Under the pieces are notes generated by a model. It ran no database searches, was not told where the DNA came from, and worked only from the letters and a program-made list of their open reading frames with translations. A stretch of DNA of 64,000 bases from Streptococcus sp. M334. Lineage in GTDB: Bacteria; Bacillota; Bacilli; Lactobacillales; Streptococcaceae. Shown in pieces: positions 1 through 8,354 of this stretch (position 1 is the stretch's first letter; every line of letters starts with the position of its first letter). The stretch covers positions 112,472 to 176,471 of the forward strand of contig NZ_GL732488.1 in NCBI RefSeq assembly GCF_000187745.1, read 5' to 3'. Made by a program: the position numbers and the translations under genes.

Positions 1-1392
1 TGACTGATGCAAGTCATAGAAAGGTGCTTGTAAAATGGCCGCTGGGAAGACAATCAGGTTCTTCTGTGGATTGTAGTAAGCATTGACCATATGAGCAGGC
101 ATGCCCCACTCCTTGTAGTCAACAGGCTGGTTCCACTTGCTCCAACTGTGTTTGATTTCCACATGCGCAAAGGCTAGAGCATTGTCAAAAAGACTAACAG
201 TCTCATCCACTACCTTGTCCTTATAGCGTTCTGGCAATTCTTCTGGGTAACCAATATAAGGCTTGATGACATTGAGTTTGACAATGGCCTTGTCACGAGT
301 TTCAGGAGTCAGCCAGTCATTCTTGGCCAAACGTTCCTTATAGACATCAATCATAGTTGCCACTTTTTTCTCTACGTCTGCCTTGGCTTCTGGGGAGAAT
401 TTTTCATGGGCATACCAGAGACCCAAGGCTTGTTTGAATGGACCTTGTGCTAACTGGTAGGCTGCCTTAACCTTATCTTTGGCTTCTGGAACTCCAGAAA
501 GTGCACGGCTGTAGGCACCTGACAAGACACGGATTTCTTCTGTTAAATAGCTAGTTGAAAGATTCACAACACTTAAAATTAAGGTTGCCTTGAGGAGAGG
601 CCAAGCCTCTTCACTATAAAATTGATCTGCTGCTTGCCAGAAACGTTCTTCGTCTACGATAACCTTGTCTGGTACTTGTCCAAGAACAGCTTGGAAGAAG
701 TCATCCAAAGGTAGAGCAGGCGCGAATTTCTTGAAATCTTCATAAGAATATGGATGATAGAGTTTAGCATACTCTGAACTTTCTTCATTAGAGAGCACCA
801 CTGCCGCAACTCGGCGGTCCAATTCTAGTCTTTTCTCTAGCAAGTCTTCAATTTCTTCATCAGAGAAATCATAAGCCTTGAGAAGATTTGCGCTGGTTTC
901 TTTCCAAAGAGTCAAGAGTTCTTCGCGTTGAGGATGGTCTTCAGCATAGTAGGTCGTATCTGGCAAGATCGTGCTTGGAGCGCTGGCCCATAGAACATTG
1001 ATTCTGGCATCCATAAAGTCTGGCGATACACCAAAAGGAAGGAAGTTAGGTTTTCCTGCAAGTTCAAACTCTGCTAGTTTGGCTGTAAAATCCGCAAAAG
1101 TCTCTAATTCTTGGAATTCTTTAAGGAGTGGTAAGACAGGTGCGATACCGTCAGCTTCTCTCTTGTCGAAATCACGAACTAGGCGGTGGTATTTGACAAA
1201 GTTTGCCAAGATAGCATCCTCAGGCACCTCTTGACCTGCCAACCACTTGTCTGTTGTCGCCAGCATCAGGTCTTCAATTTCCTGGTCTAAATCAACAAAA
1301 CCTCCCGTTTGAGACTTATCTGCTGGGATTTCAGCAGTCTTCTGCCATTCTCCATTGATTGCATCATAAAAATCATCTTGATAACGTGTCAT
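1..1392 (-). CDS. pepO: Endopeptidase O, N-terminal 464 residues (cut by window edge)
   Basis: The minus-strand frame is open from an ATG at 1392 to base 1 with no stop, giving 464 codons that begin MTRYQDDFYDAINGEW, a typical start of an M13 (neprilysin-family) zinc oligopeptidase. The family is about 630 residues, so the HEXXH zinc site, expected near residue 500, lies outside the window; the visible part ends just after an NAYYNPQKNLIVFPAAI-type segment that precedes it in the family. No signal peptide is seen. In pneumococcus PepO is next to the psa operon and also acts at the surface; that is family knowledge. It diverges from psaB and has its own likely promoter. Confidence 0.93.
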   Translation of the reverse strand, partial: MTRYQDDFYDAINGEWQKTAEIPADKSQTGGFVDLDQEIEDLMLATTDKWLAGQEVPEDAILANFVKYHRLVRDFDKREADGIAPVLPLLKEFQELETFADFTAKLAEFELAGKPNFLPFGVSPDFMDARINVLWASAPSTILPDTTYYAEDHPQREELLTLWKETSANLLKAYDFSDEEIEDLLEKRLELDRRVAAVVLSNEESSEYAKLYHPYSYEDFKKFAPALPLDDFFQAVLGQVPDKVIVDEERFWQAADQFYSEEAWPLLKATLILSVVNLSTSYLTEEIRVLSGAYSRALSGVPEAKDKVKAAYQLAQGPFKQALGLWYAHEKFSPEAKADVEKKVATMIDVYKERLAKNDWLTPETRDKAIVKLNVIKPYIGYPEELPERYKDKVVDETVSLFDNALAFAHVEIKHSWSKWNQPVDYKEWGMPAHMVNAYYNPQKNLIVFPAAILQAPFYDLHQS

Positions 1393-1423
1393 CTTGTTCT
1401 CGCTTTCATTTGTACTTGTTTTT

Positions 1424-1452
1424 AGCTTAACAAAAATTACCTGGGAATGCAA
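1424..1452 (-). promoter_or_regulatory. Probable pepO promoter
   Basis: On the minus strand a TTGCAT -35 (1447-1452) is separated by 17 bp from TAAGCT (1424-1429), which has a TGT extended -10. It lies 30 bp upstream of the pepO ATG. Confidence 0.5.
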
Positions 1453-1510
1453 TTAAAATACAAGATTAAAGAAACTTAAATATTTTACTGTTAATATTTT
1501 AATTTTTTGA

Positions 1511-1547
1511 AAAATTAACTTGACTTAATTTTTTTTTAAGGTATATT
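1511..1547 (+). promoter_or_regulatory. PsaR box and psaBCA promoter
   Basis: The imperfect palindrome AAAATTAACTTGACTTAATT at 1511-1530 matches the PsaR (DtxR-family manganese repressor) box described upstream of pneumococcal psaBCA. The -35 TTGACT (1520-1525) lies inside the box and is 16 bp from TATATT (1542-1547), so bound PsaR-Mn would block RNA polymerase. A strong AGGAGG (1555-1560) follows for psaB. Confidence 0.8.
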
Positions 1548-1571
1548 AAGAGTCAGGAGGAATATAAGTTT

Positions 1572-2294
1572 ATGATACGTATCGAAAACCTCAGTGTCTC
1601 CTATAAAGAAACGTTGGCACTTAAGGATATTTCACTAGTGCTCCAAGGACCAACAATTACCGGAATCATTGGTCCAAACGGTGCTGGAAAATCAACATTA
1701 TTAAAAGGTATGCTGGGAATTATCCCACATCAAGGTCAGGCATTTCTCGATGACAAGGAAGTTAAAAAATCCTTACACCGAATTGCCTATGTCGAACAAA
1801 AAATCAATATCGACTACAACTTTCCCATCAAGGTCAAGGAATGTGTCTCGCTAGGACTATTTCCTTCTATTCCTCTCTTTCGCAGTTTAAATGCTAAACA
1901 TTGGAAAAAAGTAGAGGAAGCCCTTGAAATCGTCGGCCTAGCTGACTACGCTGAACGTCAAATCAGTCAACTGTCTGGAGGTCAATTCCAGCGGGTCTTG
2001 ATTGCCAGATGTTTGGTGCAGGAAGCCGATTATATCCTCTTGGATGAACCCTTTGTTGGGATTGACTCTGTCAGTGAGGAAATCATCATGAATACGCTGA
2101 GAGATTTGAAAAAAGCTGGTAAGACGGTTCTCATCGTTCACCACGACCTCAGCAAGGTTTCCCACTACTTCGATCAAGTCTTACTTGTCAATCGAGAAGT
2201 GATTGCCTTTGGTCCAACCAAAGAAACCTTTACCGAAGCCAATCTCAAAGAAGCTTACGGTAATCGACTCTTTTTCAATGGAGGTGACCTATGA
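1572..2294 (+). CDS. psaB: Manganese ABC transporter ATPase PsaB
   Basis: This 240-residue ABC ATPase energises import of Mn(II) by PsaBCA on the cytoplasmic face of the membrane. Walker [10 protein letters not shown] is at residues 34-42, the LSGGQ signature near 137 and Walker B LLDEP about 20 residues later. It is first in the operon after the PsaR box, with AGGAGG 11 bp before the ATG. Its stop overlaps the psaC start by 4 bp (ATGA), which indicates translational coupling. Length and neighbours match the pneumococcal protein. Confidence 0.97.
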   Translation: MIRIENLSVSYKETLALKDISLVLQGPTITGIIGPNGAGKSTLLKGMLGIIPHQGQAFLDDKEVKKSLHRIAYVEQKINIDYNFPIKVKECVSLGLFPSIPLFRSLNAKHWKKVEEALEIVGLADYAERQISQLSGGQFQRVLIARCLVQEADYILLDEPFVGIDSVSEEIIMNTLRDLKKAGKTVLIVHHDLSKVSHYFDQVLLVNREVIAFGPTKETFTEANLKEAYGNRLFFNGGDL

Positions 2295-3139
2295 TTGCAG
2301 AATTTATCGATGGATTGCAAAAATTCCATTTCCTACAAAATGCCTTGATAACAGCTATTGTCGTCGGGGTCGTAGCTGGAGCTGTGGGATGTTTCATCAT
2401 TCTACGTGGGATGTCACTCATGGGAGATGCTATTTCACATGCTGTCTTACCAGGTGTAGCCCTCTCCTTCATCTTAGGCGTTGACTTCTTTATCGGAGCC
2501 ATTGTCTTTGGATTGCTAGCTGCTATCATCATTACCTACATCAAGGGGAACTCGATTATCAAAAGCGATACCGCCATCGGCATTACCTTTTCTTCTTTCT
2601 TAGCCCTCGGTATCATCTTGATTAGTGTCGCTAAAAGTTCAACTGACCTTTTCCATATCCTTTTTGGTAATATCCTAGCCGTCCAAGATACGGATATGTT
2701 TATTACTATGGGTGTGGGGGCAGCCATTCTCTTGTTAATCTGGATTTTCTTCAAGCAACTCTTGATCACTTCCTTTGATGAACTCTTGGCTAAAGCCATG
2801 GGAATGCCTGTCAATTTCTATCACTACCTTCTCATGGTACTCCTGACTCTCGTGTCTGTGACAGCCATGCAAAGTGTCGGAACTATCCTGATTGTAGCCA
2901 TGCTGATTACCCCAGCTGCAACTGCTTATCTGTATGCTAATAGCCTGAAAAGCATGATTTTCCTTTCATCAACCTTTGGAGCGACTGCTTCAGTTTTGGG
3001 ACTCTTTATCGGCTATAGCTTTAACGTTGCGGCAGGTTCTAGTATCGTGCTTACAGCCGCTAGTTTCTTTCTCATTAGCTTCTTTATCGCTCCAAAACAA
3101 CGATATTTGAAACTGAAAAATAAACATTTGTTAAAATAA
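2291..3139 (+). CDS. psaC: Manganese ABC transporter permease PsaC
   Basis: This 282-residue integral membrane protein has about eight hydrophobic segments and belongs to the ABC-3 (ZnuB/MntB-type) permease family that forms the manganese channel with PsaB. It starts at 2291 inside the psaB stop codon, with GGAGG at 2280-2284. A glycine-rich polar helix region and a short [10 protein letters not shown] tail close the protein. It is followed by a small hairpin and then psaA. Confidence 0.96.
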   Translation: MIAEFIDGLQKFHFLQNALITAIVVGVVAGAVGCFIILRGMSLMGDAISHAVLPGVALSFILGVDFFIGAIVFGLLAAIIITYIKGNSIIKSDTAIGITFSSFLALGIILISVAKSSTDLFHILFGNILAVQDTDMFITMGVGAAILLLIWIFFKQLLITSFDELLAKAMGMPVNFYHYLLMVLLTLVSVTAMQSVGTILIVAMLITPAATAYLYANSLKSMIFLSSTFGATASVLGLFIGYSFNVAAGSSIVLTAASFFLISFFIAPKQRYLKLKNKHLLK

Positions 3140-3152
3140 GGGGCAAAGCCCC
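3140..3152 (+). other. Short GC hairpin between psaC and psaA
   Basis: GGGGC-AAA-GCCCC begins directly after the psaC stop codon and ends 8 bp before the psaA ribosome binding site (GGAGG, 3161-3165). There is no T-tract, so it is not a terminator; it could mark an RNA processing or stability site that lets psaA mRNA accumulate separately. Confidence 0.4.
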
Positions 3153-3170
3153 AATAAATTGGAGGATCTA

Positions 3171-4100
3171 ATGAAAAAATTAGGTACATTACTCGTTCTC
3201 TTTCTTTCCGTCATTGCTCTTGTAGCATGTGCTAGCGGAAAAAAAGATGCAGCTTCTGGTCAAAAACTAAAAGTTGTTGCTACAAACTCAATCATCGCTG
3301 ATATTACTAAAAATATTGCTGGTGACAAGATTGATCTTCACAGTATCGTTCCTGTTGGTCAAGACCCACACGAATACGAACCACTTCCTGAAGACGTTAA
3401 GAAAACATCTCAAGCTGATTTGATTTTCTATAACGGTATCAACCTTGAAACAGGTGGCAATGCTTGGTTTACAAAATTGGTAGAAAATGCCAAGAAAACT
3501 GAAAACAAAGACTACTTCGCAGTCAGTGAAGGCGTTGATGTTATCTACCTTGAAGGCCAAAACGAAAAAGGTAAAGAAGACCCACACGCTTGGCTTAACC
3601 TTGAGAACGGTATGATTTTTGCTAAGAATATCGCCAAACAATTGAGTGCTAAAGACCCTAGCAACAAGGAATTCTACGAAAAAAATCTCAAAGAATATAC
3701 TGAAAAACTAGACAAACTTGATAAGGAAGCAAAAGCTAAATTCAACAATATCCCTGCTGAGAAGAAATTGATCGTAACCAGTGAAGGATGCTTCAAATAC
3801 TTCTCTAAAGCCTACGGTGTCCCAAGTGCTTACATCTGGGAAATCAACACTGAAGAAGAAGGAACACCTGACCAAATCAAGACCTTGGTTGAAAAACTTC
3901 GCCAAACAAAAACTCCTTCACTCTTTGTAGAATCAAGTGTGGATGACCGTCCAATGAAGACTGTTTCACAAGACACAAACATTCCAATCTACGCACAAAT
4001 CTTTACTGACTCTATCGCAGAACAAGGTAAAGAAGGCGACAGCTACTACAACATGATGAAATACAACCTTGATAAGATTGCTGAAGGATTGGCAAAATAA
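3171..4100 (+). CDS. psaA: Manganese-binding lipoprotein PsaA
   Basis: This 309-residue cluster A-I substrate-binding lipoprotein captures Mn(II) at the surface for PsaBC. The start at 3171 is preferred over an in-frame codon 12 bp upstream because GGAGG at 3161-3165 serves it and [20 protein letters not shown] is a lipoprotein signal with the lipidated Cys at residue 20. The metal ligands of the family are visible: His in DPHEYEP (near 67), His in DPHAWLN (near 139), Glu in TSEGCFKY (near 205) and Asp in FTDSIAEQ (near 280). A strong terminator follows. Confidence 0.97.
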   Translation: MKKLGTLLVLFLSVIALVACASGKKDAASGQKLKVVATNSIIADITKNIAGDKIDLHSIVPVGQDPHEYEPLPEDVKKTSQADLIFYNGINLETGGNAWFTKLVENAKKTENKDYFAVSEGVDVIYLEGQNEKGKEDPHAWLNLENGMIFAKNIAKQLSAKDPSNKEFYEKNLKEYTEKLDKLDKEAKAKFNNIPAEKKLIVTSEGCFKYFSKAYGVPSAYIWEINTEEEGTPDQIKTLVEKLRQTKTPSLFVESSVDDRPMKTVSQDTNIPIYAQIFTDSIAEQGKEGDSYYNMMKYNLDKIAEGLAK

Positions 4101-4107
4101 GCCTCTG

Positions 4108-4143
4108 AAAAACGTCATTCTCACATGTGAGATGACGTTTTTT
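4108..4143 (+). terminator. Terminator after psaA
   Basis: AAAACGTCAT and ATGACGTTTT arms with an inner CTCA/TGAG pairing around CATG, followed by a T-run. It separates psaBCA from tpxD. Confidence 0.85.
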
Positions 4144-4169
4144 CTATACCCACATTTCCAGTCAAATCA

Positions 4170-4199
4170 TTGGAAAATTCTAACCGTTTCAGCTAAAAT
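4170..4199 (+). promoter_or_regulatory. Possible tpxD promoter
   Basis: TTGGAA (4170-4175), an 18 bp spacer and TAAAAT (4194-4199) lie 25 bp before the tpxD ATG and after the psaA terminator. Confidence 0.45.
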
Positions 4200-4224
4200 G
4201 GAAGAAAAAAGATTGGAGTATCTT

Positions 4225-4716
4225 ATGGTAACTTTCCTCGGAAATCCTGTGAGCTTTACAGGTAAACAACTACAAGTCGGCGACAAGGCACTTGATTTTT
4301 CTCTCACTACTACAGACCTTTCTAAAAAATCTCTGGCTGATTTTGATGGCAAGAAAAAAGTCTTGAGTGTCGTGCCTTCTATCGATACAGGCATCTGCTC
4401 AACTCAAACGCGTCGTTTTAATGAAGAACTGGCTGGACTGGACAACACGGTTGTCTTGACTGTTTCCATGGACCTACCTTTTGCCCAAAAACGTTGGTGC
4501 GGTGCTGAAGGCATTGAAAATGCCATCATGCTCTCAGACTATTTCGACCATTCCTTTGGACGTGATTACGCTCTCTTAATTAATGAATGGCACCTATTGG
4601 CACGCGCAGTCTTTGTCCTCAATACTGACAATACTATTCGCTACGTTGAATACGTGGATAATATCAACTCAGAACCAAACTTCGAAGCCGCAATTGCAGC
4701 AGCTAAAGCCCTATAG
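4225..4716 (+). CDS. tpxD: Thiol peroxidase
   Basis: This 163-residue atypical 2-Cys peroxiredoxin reduces hydrogen peroxide and organic peroxides in the cytoplasm. The start at 4225 ([13 protein letters not shown]) has TTGGAG upstream; the longer open frame has no ribosome site. The peroxidatic Cys is residue 58 in [10 protein letters not shown] and the resolving Cys is residue 92 in RWCGAEG. It follows the psa operon as in pneumococcus (also called psaD), where manganese import and peroxide defence are functionally linked. Confidence 0.95.
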   Translation: MVTFLGNPVSFTGKQLQVGDKALDFSLTTTDLSKKSLADFDGKKKVLSVVPSIDTGICSTQTRRFNEELAGLDNTVVLTVSMDLPFAQKRWCGAEGIENAIMLSDYFDHSFGRDYALLINEWHLLARAVFVLNTDNTIRYVEYVDNINSEPNFEAAIAAAKAL

Positions 4717-4718
4717 AA

Positions 4719-4770
4719 AAAAATCCTCTGTCACAAAGAGTTTCCTGCTCTTTGAAACGGAGGATTTTTG
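4719..4770. terminator. Bidirectional terminator between tpxD and the ABC permease
   Basis: Arms AAAAATCCTC and GAGGATTTTT enclose a second hairpin (CAAAGAG/CTCTTTG). T-runs exist on both strands, so it can serve tpxD and the convergent permease gene. Confidence 0.8.
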
Positions 4771-4812
4771 TTTACGAGTAAATATAAGTTCAAGCTGCTA
4801 GAAACAACTACC

Positions 4813-7521
4813 TTACTCTACAGATTTCAAGGCTTCTAACATATCAACTTTTCTCAGATGACGATTGACAAAGAATCCAAGCAGGGTCAAGATGATGCTT
4901 ACTGTTGCCACTGGGATTACATAGACTTCCCAGTCTACCTTCGGATAAAAGAGAATAGTCGCAGGCGAAATCATTTGAATCAAAAATTGGTGTAAATAGA
5001 AACCTGATACCAGACCAAGGACGATTCCCACAAGGGACAGCAAAATCGTCTCACGATAAATGTAGAGGGTGACTTCTTTATTATGAAAACCAAGAACCTT
5101 GATAGTGGAGAGTTCACGGATTCTCTCAGCTACGTTGATATTGGTCAGATTGTAAAGGATAACAATGGCCAATAGAACCGACACGATGACCAAGATGGTC
5201 ATGGTCTGATTGAGTGAGCTAGCGACGGAGTCAAAGAGTCGAATGGCTGAAGCATTCTGGACGACGCTGGACACCGCAGCTTGATTCATCAGCAAACCTG
5301 CCTGCCTTTCGATACTAGTCGCACTAGAATCCTTTAGCCTAACCAAATAAGTATTAGCTTGGGGCACCTGTCCGTAAAGTTGTACATAGCTAGCTTGGCT
5401 CATATAAATAAAGTGGCCAACGTAGTTCTCAGTAATAGCAGCTACCTTTAGCTCCTTACCTTCAATTTCTAAAGTCTGCCCAACCTTGACACCTGCCAAC
5501 TGGGCTAGTTTAGCTGTGATGACAACTCCATCTTTTAATGACAGCTCCTGCTGATGATTTTGCAGATGGATAAAGGGTGTCAAATCTTCCTTCTCTGTCA
5601 TCATAAGGGTAATGGTCTGAAGGCCAGCCTTACCTTTGAAATCCTTGTCTAACGTCTTAGAATAAATTTTCTGGTAGGCTTGAATATCCTGCCCTTTCAA
5701 CATTTCTTCTAGCTCTGCCTTGTCCTGATTGGTCGCACTAGGATTTTCAGAGACAATCATTTGATACTGTTGGATTTGTTGAAACTGTCTAGACGGAACT
5801 CCTGCTACAGAGGATTGGATTCCCAAGCCTGCAAAGAGCAGAGCTACAGAACCTGCTACACCAAAGATTGTCATCAACATCCGTTGCTTATAACGAAAGA
5901 TATTACGAGCTGTTACCTTATGTGTAAAACTGAGACGGCACCAAATAAAACCGATGCGCTCCAGTAAGATTTTAGCTCCTTTAACAGGTGGTTTAGGCAG
6001 TAAAAGCTGGGCTGCTTCGTCGTGTAATTCCCTCCGAGCCACCAGATAGGCTGGTAACACACTCGCCAACCAACTCAAGCCAAGAGCTAGTAAACTATAG
6101 TTCCAATAGAACTGAATCTGGGTTTCTCCCACCACCATACCTTTTGTAATAACACTTGAAATCACACTGGCTAGCAAATAATGGCCAAGTATACTACCTA
6201 AAGCTGTTCCGACAGTCCCAGCTACCAGACCGTAAAGGAGAAACTTGGCGATAATATCCTTACTACGGTAGCCCAAAGCCTTAAAAATCCCTGCATGAGT
6301 TCGCTCTTCATCCACAAAACGAGTCATGGTTGTAAAGGTCACCATAGCTGCCACAGCATAAAGCACCACAGGAAAGATATTGCCCACTGCCCGAATACTG
6401 GCTGAAGCATTGCTGTACATGAGGTAGCCCTGACCACCTGGCATGGTCTGACGATTATAGACCTGATACTTGGGCTCAGCCAAATCATCCAAGACTTGCT
6501 GATGTTTGTCTAATTTTTCCTTTTCTTGGGCTAGATTTTGTTCAGCCTGCTTTAGTTTATCTTCTTCCTTGCTCAATTCTTGCTTGGCTTGGCTAAGTTG
6601 AGCACTGGCTTGCTCTCTCTGAACTTGAGGTAGCAAGGCTAGTTGACTTTCCTGCGCCTGTAAACGAGCTTGAGCAGTTGCTAAACGACGCTTGCCTTCC
6701 TGCAAATTAGTCTCAGCCTTATCAAGGGTCTCTTGCCCCTTATCGATAGATTCTTGGCCTTCTTTTTTCAAGAGTTGCAGACGTGCCTTGCCATTATCTG
6801 ATAAAGTTTGTTCAAGCTCTTCCTGATGTTGCTTGGATTTTTCTTCATAAGCTACTGAAAAGGAATTTAAACCTGACAAATCTTGATATTTCAAACGAGC
6901 TATATTGTAGACTTTCTGATCAAACTGGCTAGGTAAAATCACCCCGTATGCTGTCAGAGTCCCGCTTCCGCTTCCTGCATAGCCCATATCCCGCTGGGAG
7001 AGGATTTCAGCTGAATCCACAAAACCAGTAATGGTAAAAGTATGGTCTTTTAAAGAGGAATGACTGCCTTCTTTTTCTTTAAAACTAATCTCCTGTCCCA
7101 CGCTATATTGACTCTGCAGATGACTTGCCAAAGCAATTTCCTGGTCTGACTGCGGAAGTCGTCCCTCTCTTAGCTGAAAGGTTGAAATTCGCTCTGGTTT
7201 GGAATATAGTCGAATGGCATCCTGCCCATTATCCATTGTCACATCTGTCAAATAACCAAAATCGACCTCTGCGCCCTCTATATGTTCTAGTTCTTTTTGA
7301 TCTACTTGATCCAAGCCATAGTTAGACATGACTGCCAAATCCAAGGTTTTAGCAGTTCTTAAATAATCATTAGCGGTCGCCTCCATATTGGGACTGGTTA
7401 CTTTGAGACCTACGAGAGCTAGAGAGCCCAACATCATCAAGATCAAGATGGATAAAAAACGCCCCTTGGAGCCCGTGAAGGACTGAATTAAGTCCTTCCA
7501 ATAGGTTTTTCGCTTAATCAT
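4813..7521 (-). CDS. FtsX/MacB-type ABC transporter permease
   Basis: This 902-residue permease has one N-terminal membrane segment, a large extracytoplasmic domain, a central group of three membrane segments, a second domain and three C-terminal segments, the layout of two FtsX repeats. Residues about 235-345 are highly charged heptad-like sequence (EELEQ, EEDKLKQAEQNLAQEKEKL), a long coiled coil. The start at 7521 (MIKRKTYWKDLIQ) has GGAG inside the end of the ATPase gene and lies 1 bp after its stop; the upstream in-frame codons overlap that gene. Such exporters move peptides, antimicrobials or lipoproteins, but the substrate cannot be read from sequence. Confidence 0.88.
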   Translation of the reverse strand: MIKRKTYWKDLIQSFTGSKGRFLSILILMMLGSLALVGLKVTSPNMEATANDYLRTAKTLDLAVMSNYGLDQVDQKELEHIEGAEVDFGYLTDVTMDNGQDAIRLYSKPERISTFQLREGRLPQSDQEIALASHLQSQYSVGQEISFKEKEGSHSSLKDHTFTITGFVDSAEILSQRDMGYAGSGSGTLTAYGVILPSQFDQKVYNIARLKYQDLSGLNSFSVAYEEKSKQHQEELEQTLSDNGKARLQLLKKEGQESIDKGQETLDKAETNLQEGKRRLATAQARLQAQESQLALLPQVQREQASAQLSQAKQELSKEEDKLKQAEQNLAQEKEKLDKHQQVLDDLAEPKYQVYNRQTMPGGQGYLMYSNASASIRAVGNIFPVVLYAVAAMVTFTTMTRFVDEERTHAGIFKALGYRSKDIIAKFLLYGLVAGTVGTALGSILGHYLLASVISSVITKGMVVGETQIQFYWNYSLLALGLSWLASVLPAYLVARRELHDEAAQLLLPKPPVKGAKILLERIGFIWCRLSFTHKVTARNIFRYKQRMLMTIFGVAGSVALLFAGLGIQSSVAGVPSRQFQQIQQYQMIVSENPSATNQDKAELEEMLKGQDIQAYQKIYSKTLDKDFKGKAGLQTITLMMTEKEDLTPFIHLQNHQQELSLKDGVVITAKLAQLAGVKVGQTLEIEGKELKVAAITENYVGHFIYMSQASYVQLYGQVPQANTYLVRLKDSSATSIERQAGLLMNQAAVSSVVQNASAIRLFDSVASSLNQTMTILVIVSVLLAIVILYNLTNINVAERIRELSTIKVLGFHNKEVTLYIYRETILLSLVGIVLGLVSGFYLHQFLIQMISPATILFYPKVDWEVYVIPVATVSIILTLLGFFVNRHLRKVDMLEALKSVE

Positions 7522-7522
7522 G

Positions 7523-8224
7523 CTAGTACTCCAAACTGTCAATATCCTGAGGATGCTGGTTGATCACCACATCCTTGACACTGGCATCGTGCATGTGAAT
7601 CACGCGATCCGCAATAGGAGCTAGCGCGCTATTATGGGTCACGATAATCACCGTCGCTCCCTTTTGACGAGACATATCTTGGAGAATCTTCAAGACTTGC
7701 TTACCCGTCTGATAATCCAAGGCTCCAGTCGGTTCATCACAAAGGAGGATTTTAGGATTTTTGGCTACCGCGCGTGCAATGGAGACTCGCTGTTGCTCCC
7801 CTCCAGACAGCTGGGCTGGGAAATTATTGAGACGATGAGCCAGACCTACATCTGTCAAGACCTGCTCAGGATCCAAGGCATTTGTCACGATTTCAGAAGC
7901 CAGTTCCACATTTTCCTTAGCTGTCAGATTGGAAACTAGATTATAAAACTGGAAAACAAAACCGACATCATTTCTACGGTAATTGGTGCGCTGGTGGGAA
8001 CTATAGTCTGCAATATTGACACCATCAATCCAGATTTCCCCCTCGTCGTTGGTATCCATTCCCCCGAGAAGATTAAGAACTGTTGACTTACCAGCACCTG
8101 ACGCACCAAGGATAATCACCAGCTCCCCTTTTTCAATCTCAAAATTCACATCACGATTGGCCACAATCTCCGTGTCCCCAACCTGATAACGCTTGTAACA
8201 GTGTTTCATCTCAATATAAGCCAT
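7523..8224 (-). CDS. MacB/LolD-type ABC transporter ATPase
   Basis: This 233-residue ATPase has Walker [10 protein letters not shown], signature [14 protein letters not shown] and Walker [13 protein letters not shown], the last being typical of ATPases that partner FtsX-type permeases. The ATG at 8224 ([13 protein letters not shown]) is chosen over a GTG at 8233 because AGAGGG lies at the right distance upstream of the ATG. It is first in a two-gene operon with the permease and has its own promoter. Confidence 0.92.
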   Translation of the reverse strand: MAYIEMKHCYKRYQVGDTEIVANRDVNFEIEKGELVIILGASGAGKSTVLNLLGGMDTNDEGEIWIDGVNIADYSSHQRTNYRRNDVGFVFQFYNLVSNLTAKENVELASEIVTNALDPEQVLTDVGLAHRLNNFPAQLSGGEQQRVSIARAVAKNPKILLCDEPTGALDYQTGKQVLKILQDMSRQKGATVIIVTHNSALAPIADRVIHMHDASVKDVVINQHPQDIDSLEY

Positions 8225-8263
8225 CAGACCCACCCTCTCTCAAACAAATTACTTCCTACTACC

Positions 8264-8292
8264 ATTATAACGCTTTTTTAACTAGTTGGAAA
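8264..8292 (-). promoter_or_regulatory. Promoter of the FtsX-type ABC operon
   Basis: Minus-strand TATAAT (8264-8269) with a TTTCCA -35 17 bp upstream. It lies between the fucosidase terminator and the ATPase start. Confidence 0.55.
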
Positions 8293-8313
8293 CTGCTTAC
8301 ATTCTCAAATCCA

Positions 8314-8343
8314 TCAAAAAAGGCAGTCTCAAACCACTGCCTT
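8314..8343 (-). terminator. Terminator after the GH95 gene
   Basis: On the minus strand AAGGCAGT and ACTGCCTT arms are followed by TTTTT, 11 bp after the GH95 stop. Confidence 0.85.
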
Positions 8344-8354
8344 CTATCATCTTC

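Noticed and set aside
3140..3152. Terminator between psaC and psaA
   Set aside because: The hairpin is short and lacks a T-run, and psaA belongs to the same operon.
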